Source: an uncultured Anaerolineae bacterium (GTDB lineage: Bacteria; Chloroflexota; Anaerolineae; Promineifilales; Promineifilaceae). From it: 64,000 nucleotides of DNA. The DNA lies in assembly GCA_905479495.1 (NCBI GenBank), contig CAJQMR010000005.1, forward strand, positions 248,001-312,000. Direction: 5' to 3'. The position numbers and the translations under genes were made by a program. Shown piece by piece: positions 53,822 to 63,275 of this stretch (positions are counted from its first letter, which is position 1; the number at the start of each line of letters is the position of its first letter). Under the pieces are notes generated by a model, which saw only the letters and a list, made by a program, of their open reading frames with translations, searched no databases and was not told where the DNA came from.

Positions 53822-53895
53822 AACTCCTTGCGGTTAGTGGCTGGTGGTTAGTGGCCGGTATAATGAGTACCAGTCACCAGCCACTCGCAACCAGC
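53822..53895. repeat. GCGGTTAGTGGCTGG-type inverted repeat
   Basis: TTAGTGGCTGGTGGTTAGTGG on the left and CCAGTCACCAGCCACTCGCAACC on the right form an imperfect inverted repeat in the gap; it resembles the AGTGATCAGTAATCAGTG family. Confidence 0.6.
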
Positions 53896-53905
53896 CGCTA
53901 ATGCT

Positions 53906-55615
53906 CTACTCTTCTGGCAGCTTCATTGTGGCGACCAACTCCGGTTCTCGTTCCATTAGCAAGTTGCCGGCCAGGCGGCTGCCAGCATACAAGATGCCAG
54001 CCCCATAAACCAGGCTGAATAAGGCGCCCACCGCTGCCAACCAGGGGAGATCAAAGTAGAAGGCTGCGCCCAGCATCGCCACGGCGGGGATATTCACCAC
54101 CAAAATGCTGATGGGAATGATCGTCATTGTGGCGCAGCCGGTTTTGAAGTTGCCGCCAGACTGGAACGCGCCGCGCGTGCGTTTGGCTTCCAAATTGATG
54201 GGGATAGGGAAGATTACCGAGCCAACGGCCGTAACCGCCAAAGTTGCAATGCCCATGCCCAAACCTGTCAACACGCCAAAAACCGTGATCCAGTCCCGCA
54301 ACAAAACCATGGCGGCCCCACCCACAACCAGGTAAGGAGCGCCAGCAATCAACAAAAAAACCATGCCCTTGGCCAAGAACAAGCGCCAGCGTGGTTGGGG
54401 CGATAGCAGCAGGGAGGGCAAGCCGCGTCCTTCCCAGGCCAGCATATTTTGTGAAGTGGACCAGAACAAAAAGAGAGCGTAGAGCGGCATGGTCAGCCCG
54501 AACCAGTCAGGAAAGGTAGAACGGCCACCGGAAAAGTCGGCCGAGAACAAGAACGGCCCCATCATAAAAACGGGAAGCAGCAGCCCTTGCACCAGCCCGA
54601 CGCGTCGTTGCGGGATGCGCCAGGCCGAACGCAGCTCTTTGCCCACCAGCGCCGCCAAATCATCTGGTAGCCAATCCAGGGGGGAGCGGCGATTGCTTTT
54701 GCGCTTGGCAGGCTTCTCTTTTTCTGTCTGCGCCCGCCCGCCAATGAGAAAACCACCACCGGTGGCCAATCGGTTCATTAGATGAAACCAGATCCAGGTA
54801 AGCGCGGCCAGCAAAACGGCCGAATACAGCAACCAGAGAACGGCCGTTCCCCAAGAGCCAGCCAACGCCTGCTCCACTGCCCGCGCTGGGGCACCCGTGG
54901 GGAACCATTGCAAAATGTTCAAAGGCAGGAAGTTCGCAAACGACTCCGCAAAGGCTTCTTCTTGTCCTGGCGAAAGCGAAGCCACCAGCCGCTCCATACC
55001 GCTTTGGAAAGCAAGGTTGATGAAGTAACAGGAGCTGCCCAGTAGCGAAAAAACGATGATCGCCACATCCCGGAAGCGGCGGCTTTGCAAAACGCCACCG
55101 ATGGCCACCGAGATAAACTGCCCAATGAGCACCATGTGCCCATAACACAGAAAGATGGCCACAATCACCACTGGAAACGCAGTGGTAAAGCCAAAACCAA
55201 TGAAGACAGCAATAAACAGCGGCAGCATCAGGTAGGTGGGATAATCAAACAGAGTCCCTAGCAGCGTGCTAAAAATGAGGTCGCGCCGTGAAATGGGAAA
55301 GACGAGCAGCCGCGTAATGTCGGCGCTTTCGTTGATGGAGGTGGCAATGATAGGAAAGCCTAGCCAGATGAGCCACAGCGCTACCATAACGCCGCCAAAT
55401 AGAGCCGTTGGCCACTGCCCTTCCAGGGTGCGGTAGCCCGTAGCCGTGCCGATGGTCGCCGCCAAAATCATGGGGGCAAACACCAGAATTACGACGATGG
55501 CTCCAATGATGCGCCCGCGTTCACGGGTGAATTGACGCAGCGTTAGCTTGCCACGCAGTCGGAACAAGGTACCCAACTGGGATCGGGTTGGATTGGGTTC
55601 GTCTAGCGCAGCCAT
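53906..55615 (-). CDS. ABC transporter permease (ABC-2-type exporter)
   Basis: A 569-residue polytopic protein with 12 or so hydrophobic segments in two similar halves, the size of putative ABC exporters. No solute-binding protein is nearby, so export is more likely than import. It overlaps the ATPase gene by 13 bp (start 55615 vs ATPase stop 55603) and should pair with it. The substrate is unknown. A charged RKSNRRSPLD loop near the middle (about 305-320) separates the halves. Confidence 0.85.
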   Translation of the reverse strand: MAALDEPNPTRSQLGTLFRLRGKLTLRQFTRERGRIIGAIVVILVFAPMILAATIGTATGYRTLEGQWPTALFGGVMVALWLIWLGFPIIATSINESADITRLLVFPISRRDLIFSTLLGTLFDYPTYLMLPLFIAVFIGFGFTTAFPVVIVAIFLCYGHMVLIGQFISVAIGGVLQSRRFRDVAIIVFSLLGSSCYFINLAFQSGMERLVASLSPGQEEAFAESFANFLPLNILQWFPTGAPARAVEQALAGSWGTAVLWLLYSAVLLAALTWIWFHLMNRLATGGGFLIGGRAQTEKEKPAKRKSNRRSPLDWLPDDLAALVGKELRSAWRIPQRRVGLVQGLLLPVFMMGPFLFSADFSGGRSTFPDWFGLTMPLYALFLFWSTSQNMLAWEGRGLPSLLLSPQPRWRLFLAKGMVFLLIAGAPYLVVGGAAMVLLRDWITVFGVLTGLGMGIATLAVTAVGSVIFPIPINLEAKRTRGAFQSGGNFKTGCATMTIIPISILVVNIPAVAMLGAAFYFDLPWLAAVGALFSLVYGAGILYAGSRLAGNLLMEREPELVATMKLPEE

Positions 55616-56382
55616 GACAACCTGCCTTCAGATTCCACATCGCTGGAGGCACCAACTGCCCGCAAGAACAGCTCTTCCAGCGTGGTTTCGTCCCCGGTTT
55701 CGGCCTGGTGGCGTAACTCTTCCATACTGCCCTGGGCCACGAGACGGCCGTTGGCAATCACCGCCACTCTGGTACACAACCGCTCCACCACTTCCAAAAT
55801 GTGTGAAGAGAAAAAGATGGTTGTGCCATGCTCTCGCAGTCGGCCCAAAACGTCCCGAATGATCCGGCCAGAAATGGCATCAATGCCCTCAAACGGTTCG
55901 TCCAGGAAGAGCACACGCGGCGCATGAATAATCGCCGCCGCCAGCGCCGTCTTCTTTCGCATGCCGTGTGAATAATCCACAATCAACTTGTCAGCATCGT
56001 CGGTGAGGGTGAGCAAGTCGAGTAGTTCTTCGGTGCGCTGTTCCACTTCTGCCTTGGACACGCCGTACATGGTGCCGGAAAAGCGCACGTATTCGCGCGC
56101 TGTTAGCCGCTGGTAGAGCTGCATGCCTTCCGGCAGGACGCCAATGCGGGCCTTTGCTGCCAGCGGGTCTGCCCAAATGTCGATGCCGTCGATAAGCGCT
56201 GTGCCGCTGGTGGGGCGCAGCAGGCCCACCAGCATGTTGATGGTGGTGCTTTTGCCCGCCCCATTTGGCCCTAAAAAGCCAAAAAACTCACCAGAAGCGA
56301 CGGTGAGGTCTAAATTATCTACCGCTACTTTTTTATCAAACTGGCGGGTCAGTCCCCGCGTTTCAATGGCCCAACTGTTCAT
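55603..56382 (-). CDS. ABC transporter ATP-binding protein
   Basis: A 259-residue ABC ATPase. Walker A is GPNGAGKST (39-47), the Q loop follows, the signature is YSHGMRKKTAL (a variant of LSGGQ), Walker B is VLFLDEP and the H loop is FFSSHI. The C-terminal ~40 residues differ from importers. The variant signature is typical of the ABC-2 exporter class. It forms a unit with the permease. The upstream region holds a 266-bp gap to the divergent regulator. Confidence 0.95.
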   Translation of the reverse strand: MNSWAIETRGLTRQFDKKVAVDNLDLTVASGEFFGFLGPNGAGKSTTINMLVGLLRPTSGTALIDGIDIWADPLAAKARIGVLPEGMQLYQRLTAREYVRFSGTMYGVSKAEVEQRTEELLDLLTLTDDADKLIVDYSHGMRKKTALAAAIIHAPRVLFLDEPFEGIDAISGRIIRDVLGRLREHGTTIFFSSHILEVVERLCTRVAVIANGRLVAQGSMEELRHQAETGDETTLEELFLRAVGASSDVESEGRLSWLR

Positions 56383-56657
56383 CTCTATGCTCCGATTGAA
56401 TATTTTTAAGAGGGGAAATGAAGGCCCAAAATCATAGACAAAAAGTGAGGTGCCGTTCTAAGCTGCTCGCTTTTTGCTTTGTGCTGGCGTGATCCCCGCA
56501 GCCCCAATCATACCATAATTTATAGTTGCTTTACGGGAAATTGTGGGCAAAGTCGCGCAAAACCAGACCCGTGGTACGGAAAATAAATAGGAGAAACGGC
56601 CGTTTCCCCCCGCAATGCCTCCCCCTATACTGAGGTATAATTTTAAGGGTGATTACA

Positions 56658-59600
56658 ATGCAGCAAATTTACCTATTGGGTGAGCTCCAGACAAAACCGA
56701 TATTGAAAATTTCCGGGCGGAATGCGCAGCGTCTGTTGACCTTTTTGCTGCTGCGGCCAGACCAGCCACATCCTCGTGAGCGGCTGGCAAGCGAGCTGTG
56801 GCCAGAAGACCCGCCTACGCATGGCCGCCGCCTGCTATCTGATGCCCTCTACCGCCTGCGGCAAACCATCCCCGACCATTGGCTTGATGTGCAGCCAGAA
56901 GCCCTGACACTGCAAGCTGTACCCGACTTGTGGGTAGACGTTTGGGCGTTGCAAGAGCTGGTCCAAACCGACGCGGCGGAACAACTGGCAGAAGCCGCAG
57001 CGCTCTACCGAGATGATTTGGTGCCGGAATTTGAAGACAGTTGGCTCCAACCCCTGCGGGAACGTTTTCGGGAAGAGATAACGGCCGTTCTGCTCAAATT
57101 AGCAAACATGGCCGAAACTCAACGTCAGTTTGCTGAAGCCCAGCGGCAGTATCAACGCCTGCTGGCGCTGGACGAGCTGCACGAAGCTGCGCACAGCGGC
57201 ATCATGCGCAGTCTGGCTGGGGAAAACCGGCTGCAAGAGGCGCTGGCTGCCTACGAAACCTATGCCCAACTGCTAGAGCAAGAGCTACACCTGCCTCCCG
57301 CTGCCGCCGTCCAGCGCCTGGCGCAGCAGCTGCAAGCAGAATGGGAATTGCAAAAACAGGCGCTGGTTGAACCCAACCAAACGCCGTTTGTGGGGCGCGT
57401 TGCTGAGCGCAACCAGCTCTTGGCGCGTCTGGATGAGGCCCAGGCTGGCCGCGGCGGTCTGTTGATTCTGCTGGGCGAGGCGGGCATGGGCAAAACGCGC
57501 TTGTTGGAATCGTTGGCTCAGTCGGCGGGCTGGCGTGGTTGGCAGGTGGCTTGGGGCACAGGCGAAGAGTTCACCCTGCCAGCTCCCTACGCCCCGCTGG
57601 TGTCTGCTCTGGCGGCGGCGCTGCCTCGGCCCCGTTTGCAGCAGCTTAAGCGGTTGGTTCCTGCCTGGTGGCTGGCTTTTCTGGCGCGGCTGCTGCCGGA
57701 GCTGGGCGAGCAAATAGCGCTGCCCACGCTGCCAGAAGACGCAGCCGCGGAAGCTGAACTGCCGCGCGCGCTACAGGCGATCTTGTCTGGATTGCAGCAA
57801 ATTGCACCTCACCTGCTGCTTTTGGATGATGTGCAGTGGGCCGACCCTGCAATCTGGCAACTGCTCACGGCAATACAACCTGCCCTCAATGAGATGTCGC
57901 TTTTGATTGTGTTGAGCAGCCGGATGACTGCACTCCAGGAGGAGGGCGCAGCCTGGGAGGCTGTGCAGTGCTGGGAACAATCTGGCGCGACGGTGCTTCA
58001 TCTGGATGGCTTGGCTCCGCAGACATTGGCAGATCTGGCTAAAGTGACCGGTCGCGACCGGTTGTCGGCAGAAGAGCTGGCTTATTTGCATCAGGTGAGT
58101 GGCGGGAATCCGTTGCTGGCGTTGAATTTGCTAGGACAAGCGGGGCCAATTACGGCCGTTTCCCAACCCCAGCTGCTCGACATGCAGCGTCAGCGGCTCG
58201 CTACCCTGGACGATGCCACCCTGCTCGGTTTGCAAGCGGCTGCCATTTTGGGGTATCGCTTTGATTATTTGATGTGGGAATCGATTGTGTCTGGCATTGG
58301 CGAGGGCGAACTACCCGTTTTGGCTGGCGAGCTGGAGCAGCAGCGCTTCCTTGTTTTGGAAGCCGATGGGTATCGGTTTGCACATGACACCTTGCGCGCC
58401 TGCGTTTATGAAGACATCCCGCCGACGCGACGGCAGCTTTTGCACCAGCGCGCCCTGGTTGCCTGCGCCGAATACGCGCCCAACGGCATCCAATCCTTAC
58501 TGAATCATGCTGTACACGGAAAAGTGGGAACGGCCGTTGTCCGGTATGCGCAGCAGGCAGGGCAAGAGGCACTGGCGCGCTTTGCCTACAGGGATGCCAT
58601 TGCCCATTTCAACCAGGTTGTTGAGGCGGACACAACGCCTGAGGCGGCACTGCTGTATGGGGCTTTGGTGGGGCGCGCCAAAGCATACGGCCGGCTTTCG
58701 GAGCAAGAGTTGCTGGCAAAGGATTTGCAGCAGTTGCAGGCACTCAACGAGCAGTTGGCTGACCCCGGATTTCAGATTCCTGTCCTCAAAATGCAGGCAG
58801 AGTTAGCCTGGGTTAGGGGGGCACAAACCGAAGCCGAACAGTTTGCCCAAACAGGTTTGATACTGACCCAGGCGGTGGAAGATGGCCTCAGCGAGGCGTT
58901 CTTTTTGGAGACGCTGGCTCGCATAGCGCGCAACCAGGGTGATTTTCGGCTGGCGCAAGAATGGCTTGAGCAGGCAAGGGAACGGTATGTCGCCGTAGAC
59001 GATCAATTTGGGCGCGCTTCAACATTAGACAAGCTAGCTAATCTGGCATATGAAGCGGGGCAGTTTGAGCAATCGGTAACGATGCATCAGCAAGCGGCAG
59101 CGATTTTTCGGCAGCTAGGGGCGGTGCCCTACGAGGCGCGGGCGCTCAGTGGCGAAGCGCTGGCACAAAAAGCATTGGGTAATTATGAGCAAGCGCGGCA
59201 AACGCATCGCCGTACGCTGGAAATTGCCACCACCTTTGGCGACAGGGTGACGCAATGGTCTCAAATGGTGCTGTTAGGCAATATTGGCTTTGAATTGGGG
59301 GATTATGAAACGGCCGTTTCTTGGTATCAGCAAGCGCTCCCGGTCAGCCACGCAATCGACAATCCTCGCAGCGTGGCGATGACGCTGAATAACCTTGGGG
59401 AAGCATACCGGGAGTTGGCAGAGTGGGAGGAGTCGCTAGATTATTACCACGAAGCGCTGGCCTTAAACCGCGCCAAGGGGTTTGCGCGTGGTGAAGCACA
59501 TACGCTCAACGGTATCGGTTTGGCGCAGCTAGGACTGCATCAGTATGCTGTGGCGCAGCAATCTTTGGAAGAAGCGCTCGCCCTGTGGCAGGCTGTTGGC

Positions 59601-60233
59601 GAGCGGTTTAAGCAGTCGGAAACGTTAGCCGGGCTGGTGCTGATTCACCTGGCTCGGGCTGAAGGGTCAGAGGCAGCAGAACGCCTGACTGCTGCGTTGG
59701 ACTTGCTGTCAGGGCCAAATATCCATCCTTTTTGGCTGCGCTGGGTGCATTTTGTGGCCTATCAGCTGCATGAACAAAAAGGGGAGATGGAAACGGCCGT
59801 TACCCATTTACGTACGGCGGCCCAGGCGACAGATAAAATTGCTCAAAAGCTCCCCCCCAACGAGCGCGACAATTATTGGACGCAGGTTCCGCTTAATCGG
59901 CAAATTACGCACGCGTTACAGCAGCAGGCGGAACAGCAAACTGTGCAGTTGGTAAAAGCGTCTGTGCCGCTGGGCAGTGCCTTAACTGCAGCCGACTACA
60001 AAACGGTCACTTGGACCATTTCCCTGCCCACAGATGCCCTCATTGCTTCTTCTGTGGCCCGCCGCCGCCACATTTTGCAGCGGCTGCTCACTGAAGCAGA
60101 AGCACAAGGGGCGGCTCCCACTGACACCGATTTGGCCAACGTGTTGGGCGTCAGTCGCCGCACCATTTTGCGAGACATGGAAGCGTTAGCCGCAGACAAT
60201 GTCACACTCCCTACTCGCCGCCGTACTGCCTGA
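56658..60233 (+). CDS. BTAD/AAA/TPR transcriptional regulator with extra C-terminal HTH
   Basis: A 1191-residue regulator. Residues 1-90 are a winged-helix DNA-binding domain and 90-230 a bacterial transcriptional activation domain, as in SARP/AfsR. A MalT/STAND-like AAA ATPase (P-loop GEAGMGKT, Lys279) follows to about 550. Then come at least eight tetratricopeptide repeats (about 700-1060). The C-terminal end (about 1130-1190) has a second helix-turn-helix, TDLANVLGVSRRTILRDMEAL. The ATG at 56658 has AAGGG eight bases upstream; a GTG at 56649 overlaps it. A TATAAT is at 56636-56641. It may control the divergent ABC exporter. Confidence 0.93.
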   Translation: MQQIYLLGELQTKPILKISGRNAQRLLTFLLLRPDQPHPRERLASELWPEDPPTHGRRLLSDALYRLRQTIPDHWLDVQPEALTLQAVPDLWVDVWALQELVQTDAAEQLAEAAALYRDDLVPEFEDSWLQPLRERFREEITAVLLKLANMAETQRQFAEAQRQYQRLLALDELHEAAHSGIMRSLAGENRLQEALAAYETYAQLLEQELHLPPAAAVQRLAQQLQAEWELQKQALVEPNQTPFVGRVAERNQLLARLDEAQAGRGGLLILLGEAGMGKTRLLESLAQSAGWRGWQVAWGTGEEFTLPAPYAPLVSALAAALPRPRLQQLKRLVPAWWLAFLARLLPELGEQIALPTLPEDAAAEAELPRALQAILSGLQQIAPHLLLLDDVQWADPAIWQLLTAIQPALNEMSLLIVLSSRMTALQEEGAAWEAVQCWEQSGATVLHLDGLAPQTLADLAKVTGRDRLSAEELAYLHQVSGGNPLLALNLLGQAGPITAVSQPQLLDMQRQRLATLDDATLLGLQAAAILGYRFDYLMWESIVSGIGEGELPVLAGELEQQRFLVLEADGYRFAHDTLRACVYEDIPPTRRQLLHQRALVACAEYAPNGIQSLLNHAVHGKVGTAVVRYAQQAGQEALARFAYRDAIAHFNQVVEADTTPEAALLYGALVGRAKAYGRLSEQELLAKDLQQLQALNEQLADPGFQIPVLKMQAELAWVRGAQTEAEQFAQTGLILTQAVEDGLSEAFFLETLARIARNQGDFRLAQEWLEQARERYVAVDDQFGRASTLDKLANLAYEAGQFEQSVTMHQQAAAIFRQLGAVPYEARALSGEALAQKALGNYEQARQTHRRTLEIATTFGDRVTQWSQMVLLGNIGFELGDYETAVSWYQQALPVSHAIDNPRSVAMTLNNLGEAYRELAEWEESLDYYHEALALNRAKGFARGEAHTLNGIGLAQLGLHQYAVAQQSLEEALALWQAVGERFKQSETLAGLVLIHLARAEGSEAAERLTAALDLLSGPNIHPFWLRWVHFVAYQLHEQKGEMETAVTHLRTAAQATDKIAQKLPPNERDNYWTQVPLNRQITHALQQQAEQQTVQLVKASVPLGSALTAADYKTVTWTISLPTDALIASSVARRRHILQRLLTEAEAQGAAPTDTDLANVLGVSRRTILRDMEALAADNVTLPTRRRTA

Positions 60234-60241
60234 CGCCAAAA

Positions 60242-60300
60242 AGATTGGACCAATTTATTTGATGACAGAGCATTGGGTTTAAGAAAAATTGGTCCAATCT
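60242..60300. repeat. AGATTGGACCAATTT inverted repeat after the regulator gene
   Basis: AGATTGGACCAATTT (60242-60256) and AAATTGGTCCAATCT (60286-60300) form a perfect 15-bp stem. The sequence is nearly the same as the gcvP-linked palindromes at 11234-11266 and 12126-12140. Confidence 0.8.
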
Positions 60301-60437
60301 GGAGTAACTGTGGGCACGCCCGCAGCATAATCCCTCTTTTTGTCACAATACCCTAACTTTCCCTCCGCGCTTACGAGAATTCAACGAGACTGGCTTGCTA
60401 TGCTGCCGACAAATCAACTTTTTGTATGGAGGTACGC

Positions 60438-61871
60438 ATGAATAAGCGATCAGTAACACTCATCATTTTAGCAGTCGTTTTTTGTTTTAGTTTGGTAGCG
60501 GCTAACGGGGGACGCAAGCTTCTGGCAAACACTGCTGCAGTCAGCAGCGGAGCGCCCTCGATTATTAGCTATCAGGGTTTTTTGGCAGATAGTGGGGGCA
60601 CCCCCATGAGCGATGGCAGCTACAGCATGAGCTTTGCCATTTATGATGCGGCCAGCGGCGGCACAAAGGTTTGGGAAGAAACCCAATCCAGCGTGGCTGT
60701 TGGCGGCGGTTATTTTTCTGTTTTGCTGGGGAACGGCAGCTGTACGACGGGTTGCCCGCTGGGAGCCAGCACGTTTAGCGGTACGTCCCGTTACCTACAG
60801 GTTACGGTAGACGGCACCACCTTCCCGCGCCAAAATCTGGCTTCTGTGCCGTTTGCGCTGCAGGCGGAAGAAGCAAAGACGATGGATTGGTCTGGGTTAA
60901 CGGCCGTTCCCGCCGGGTTTGCCGATGGTACAGATGACGGAGCTACCTACGACCATGTTGTTACCGTGGCCAAAAGCGGTGGCGATTACACTTCTGTGGT
61001 TAGCGCCCTCAACAGCATCACCGATTCTTCTTCAACTAACCGGTACCTGGTGCGGGTGATGCCCGGCGTTTACACCGAATCCAGCCTGGTTACGGTGAAA
61101 TCGTATGTGCATCTACGCGGCGCAGGGCCAAATGCTACGGTGATTACGTCTAGCCGGAGCAGCAGCACGCCCAGCAATGCCTCTGCTACGGTTGATTTGT
61201 TGGATAACGGCCGTATCTCTGATCTCACCGTGCGCAACACCGGCACCAGCACCTATGGCATCGCCCTCTACAGTGCCGAAACCAGTCGCGACGCGGTGGT
61301 AGACAACGTGGTTGCCGAGGCCATTGGCACTGGTGGTACCGGACATTACGGTGCTTACTGGAACGATGCCGAAGCAACCATTCGCAACAGCACTTTGTTT
61401 GCTGGCGGGGCTGTGGGTTTTGGAACGGCCGTTAACGCCGGATTTGGTAGTGTTAACATCAGTGCTGGGTTTCCTCAGGCACTCATCGAAAACAGCAAGC
61501 TCATCGGCGGCAGCAATAACTTTGCGGAAAACTGTAACGATCCTACAGGAACCGGTTTTGGTATGCAGCTGAGCAACTCTTCGCCTTTTGTGCGCTACAC
61601 CTACATTTGCGGTGGCTATCGTGGCATCGGCCTGTACACCAATGGGAATCCTCAAATTCAGAGCAGCAGCGTGAAGGTTAGCTCAACCAGCCAGGCTTTC
61701 TTGTTCGAGATTACCGCCTCTGGCAGCATTTCTGTCGCCGATTCTGGTATTAGTTATTTAGGCAATAAATTTACTGGCGCTGGCACTGGCTTGCGCTGTG
61801 TAGGGAATTTCAACTTGGGCACCTGGGCTGCTTTAAGCGATGGCACAACGGCTGCTGCCGCTTGTAATTAA
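60438..61871 (+). CDS. Secreted beta-helix protein
   Basis: A 477-residue exported protein. A signal peptide (1-~23) is followed by a beta-rich domain of about 120 residues with SYQGFLADSGG and SMSFAIYDA. From about 165 begins a right-handed parallel beta-helix of pectinesterase type, with VVSALNSI, VMPGVYTE, SYVHLRGAGPNATVI and repeated short strands. The catalytic Asp pair of pectinesterases is not evident, so it may bind rather than cut. The start at 60438 has GGAGG six bases upstream. A small exported gene follows 16 bp later, so the two form a unit. Confidence 0.82.
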   Translation: MNKRSVTLIILAVVFCFSLVAANGGRKLLANTAAVSSGAPSIISYQGFLADSGGTPMSDGSYSMSFAIYDAASGGTKVWEETQSSVAVGGGYFSVLLGNGSCTTGCPLGASTFSGTSRYLQVTVDGTTFPRQNLASVPFALQAEEAKTMDWSGLTAVPAGFADGTDDGATYDHVVTVAKSGGDYTSVVSALNSITDSSSTNRYLVRVMPGVYTESSLVTVKSYVHLRGAGPNATVITSSRSSSTPSNASATVDLLDNGRISDLTVRNTGTSTYGIALYSAETSRDAVVDNVVAEAIGTGGTGHYGAYWNDAEATIRNSTLFAGGAVGFGTAVNAGFGSVNISAGFPQALIENSKLIGGSNNFAENCNDPTGTGFGMQLSNSSPFVRYTYICGGYRGIGLYTNGNPQIQSSSVKVSSTSQAFLFEITASGSISVADSGISYLGNKFTGAGTGLRCVGNFNLGTWAALSDGTTAAAACN

Positions 61872-61887
61872 GGCAAAGGAGCGCATA

Positions 61888-62181
61888 ATGAAAGGTCTAC
61901 GCAAGAAGCTAACAATGATCTGGGTTTGCTTGGCGCTCGTGTTGTTGTTCTCGGTTGGATTGGTTTTAGCTGGGGGCACTATCACCTCACGTGATCTGGT
62001 GAGCGGCGGCGGTGGTCAGGTAAGCCAAAGCGGCCTGACATTACACACGGCCGTTGGCCAGCTTGCCGTTGGCTCCGTGCAAAATGGCGAGACGCTTTGC
62101 AGTGGTTTTCTGTGTGATGCCAGTGCCCCCTCTGTGAGCGGCGGACAGCATGAACTGTTCTTGCCTTTTGTGATTCGTTGA
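61888..62181 (+). CDS. Small exported protein with GGGGQ/GFLC motifs
   Basis: A 97-residue protein with a signal peptide (about 1-27, ending VLAGG). The mature part contains SGGGGQVSQSGLTLHTAVGQLAVG, then YSCGFLC-like ETLCSGFLCDA. This plan (glycine-rich start, GQ, then a final SGF) is common in small secreted proteins of Chloroflexota and Planctomycetes, without assigned role. The start at 61888 (MKGLRKK) has AAGGAG six bases upstream. It follows the beta-helix gene and ends at a bidirectional terminator. Confidence 0.78.
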   Translation: MKGLRKKLTMIWVCLALVLLFSVGLVLAGGTITSRDLVSGGGGQVSQSGLTLHTAVGQLAVGSVQNGETLCSGFLCDASAPSVSGGQHELFLPFVIR

Positions 62182-62207
62182 TTTACCCGATTGATGGTTG
62201 TTGACAT

Positions 62208-62240
62208 AAAAACAGAGGCTCAATTGAGCCTCTGTTTTTT
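62208..62240. terminator. Bidirectional terminator
   Basis: A perfect 28-base palindrome (62209-62236, AAACAGAGGCTCAA and its complement), with T-runs on both strands, between two convergent genes. Confidence 0.95.
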
Positions 62241-62281
62241 CGTTTTCGTAGCAGTTTGTTTTCCGGCAACGTGTAAAGGCT

Positions 62282-63112
62282 TTAGCCAGCCTGTGCCGTG
62301 GTGGTTGCCAGGCGCGGGCTTTGACCGCGAACCAAAGCAAATACCACAATGCCACAGTAAGCCACATAAGCCAGCACTTCTGTCAGGGAAGGATTGCCGT
62401 TGTAACCAAAGAGCACCTTCATCATTTCACCCACAAAGCTGTTTTCATTGAGTAGCCAGTTGATGTCCCAAATATGCTCGATGACGGGGGGGATGAGCAT
62501 GACTTCGTTCAGCTCGTGAACGCCGTGCGCTACCAGCCCCGCCGCAAAAACGATGAGCAAAATATTGGTGATAAGGAAAAAGCGACGCAGATTGAGTTTA
62601 ACCAGGCTAGAAAACAGCAGCCAGGCCAGCACGGCACTGCCAGCCAGCCCAATCGCTGCGCCAATGAGCGTTGCCAAACCGCCAGACGCTAGCGAGGTGG
62701 CGGTGAGAAAGAGCGCCAGCTCGATCCCTTCGCGCACCACAGCGAAAAAGGCAACCAGAAAAACAGCCCGTTTGCCCTGTTGGGCGGTTGCCTGCTTGAT
62801 TTCTGATTCGATGTTGCTGCTGAGGTGACGGCCGTTTTTGGCCATCCAGAAAATCATCCAGGTGAGCACACCGGCGGCCAGCAGCATGGTGATACCTTCA
62901 AAAATAGCTTCACCTGGGCCAGCAAAAGCCACGTCTAGCAGTTGAAGAACAACGGCTACCAGCAAGCTGATCCCGGCAGCCGAAACCGCGCCAAGCCAAA
63001 CGACAGGTTTTAGATCGGCCCGGTTAAATTTTTTTAATGCGCCCAAAACGATGCCGATAATCAGGGCAGCTTCCAGGCCTTCACGCAAGGTCAATAAAAT
63101 TGAGGGAACCAT
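62282..63112 (-). CDS. FTR1 family iron permease
   Basis: A 276-residue membrane protein of the FTR1/EfeU iron-permease family. The iron-binding motifs are REGLE (10-14) and REGIE (127-131), with the usual seven helices. It imports ferric or ferrous iron, often with a multicopper oxidase or a peroxidase partner. None is adjacent. It is convergent with the small exported gene, divided by the terminator at 62208-62240, and lies 163 bp after the NarL regulator on the same strand. Confidence 0.93.
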   Translation of the reverse strand: MVPSILLTLREGLEAALIIGIVLGALKKFNRADLKPVVWLGAVSAAGISLLVAVVLQLLDVAFAGPGEAIFEGITMLLAAGVLTWMIFWMAKNGRHLSSNIESEIKQATAQQGKRAVFLVAFFAVVREGIELALFLTATSLASGGLATLIGAAIGLAGSAVLAWLLFSSLVKLNLRRFFLITNILLIVFAAGLVAHGVHELNEVMLIPPVIEHIWDINWLLNENSFVGEMMKVLFGYNGNPSLTEVLAYVAYCGIVVFALVRGQSPRLATTTAQAG

Positions 63113-63275
63113 TTGCTTTTACTCCACAATGCTACAGCGAATTTGTTTCATTATCGGTAACCAGCGTGGAGAAAACAAGGCAAGCGGTTCAGTTTATAGT
63201 TAACGTCCGATCACCCTGGCTAAAACAATGGTCAAACTAAAAGTGAAGCCACGATCATTTAGAGTTTAACCTTGG

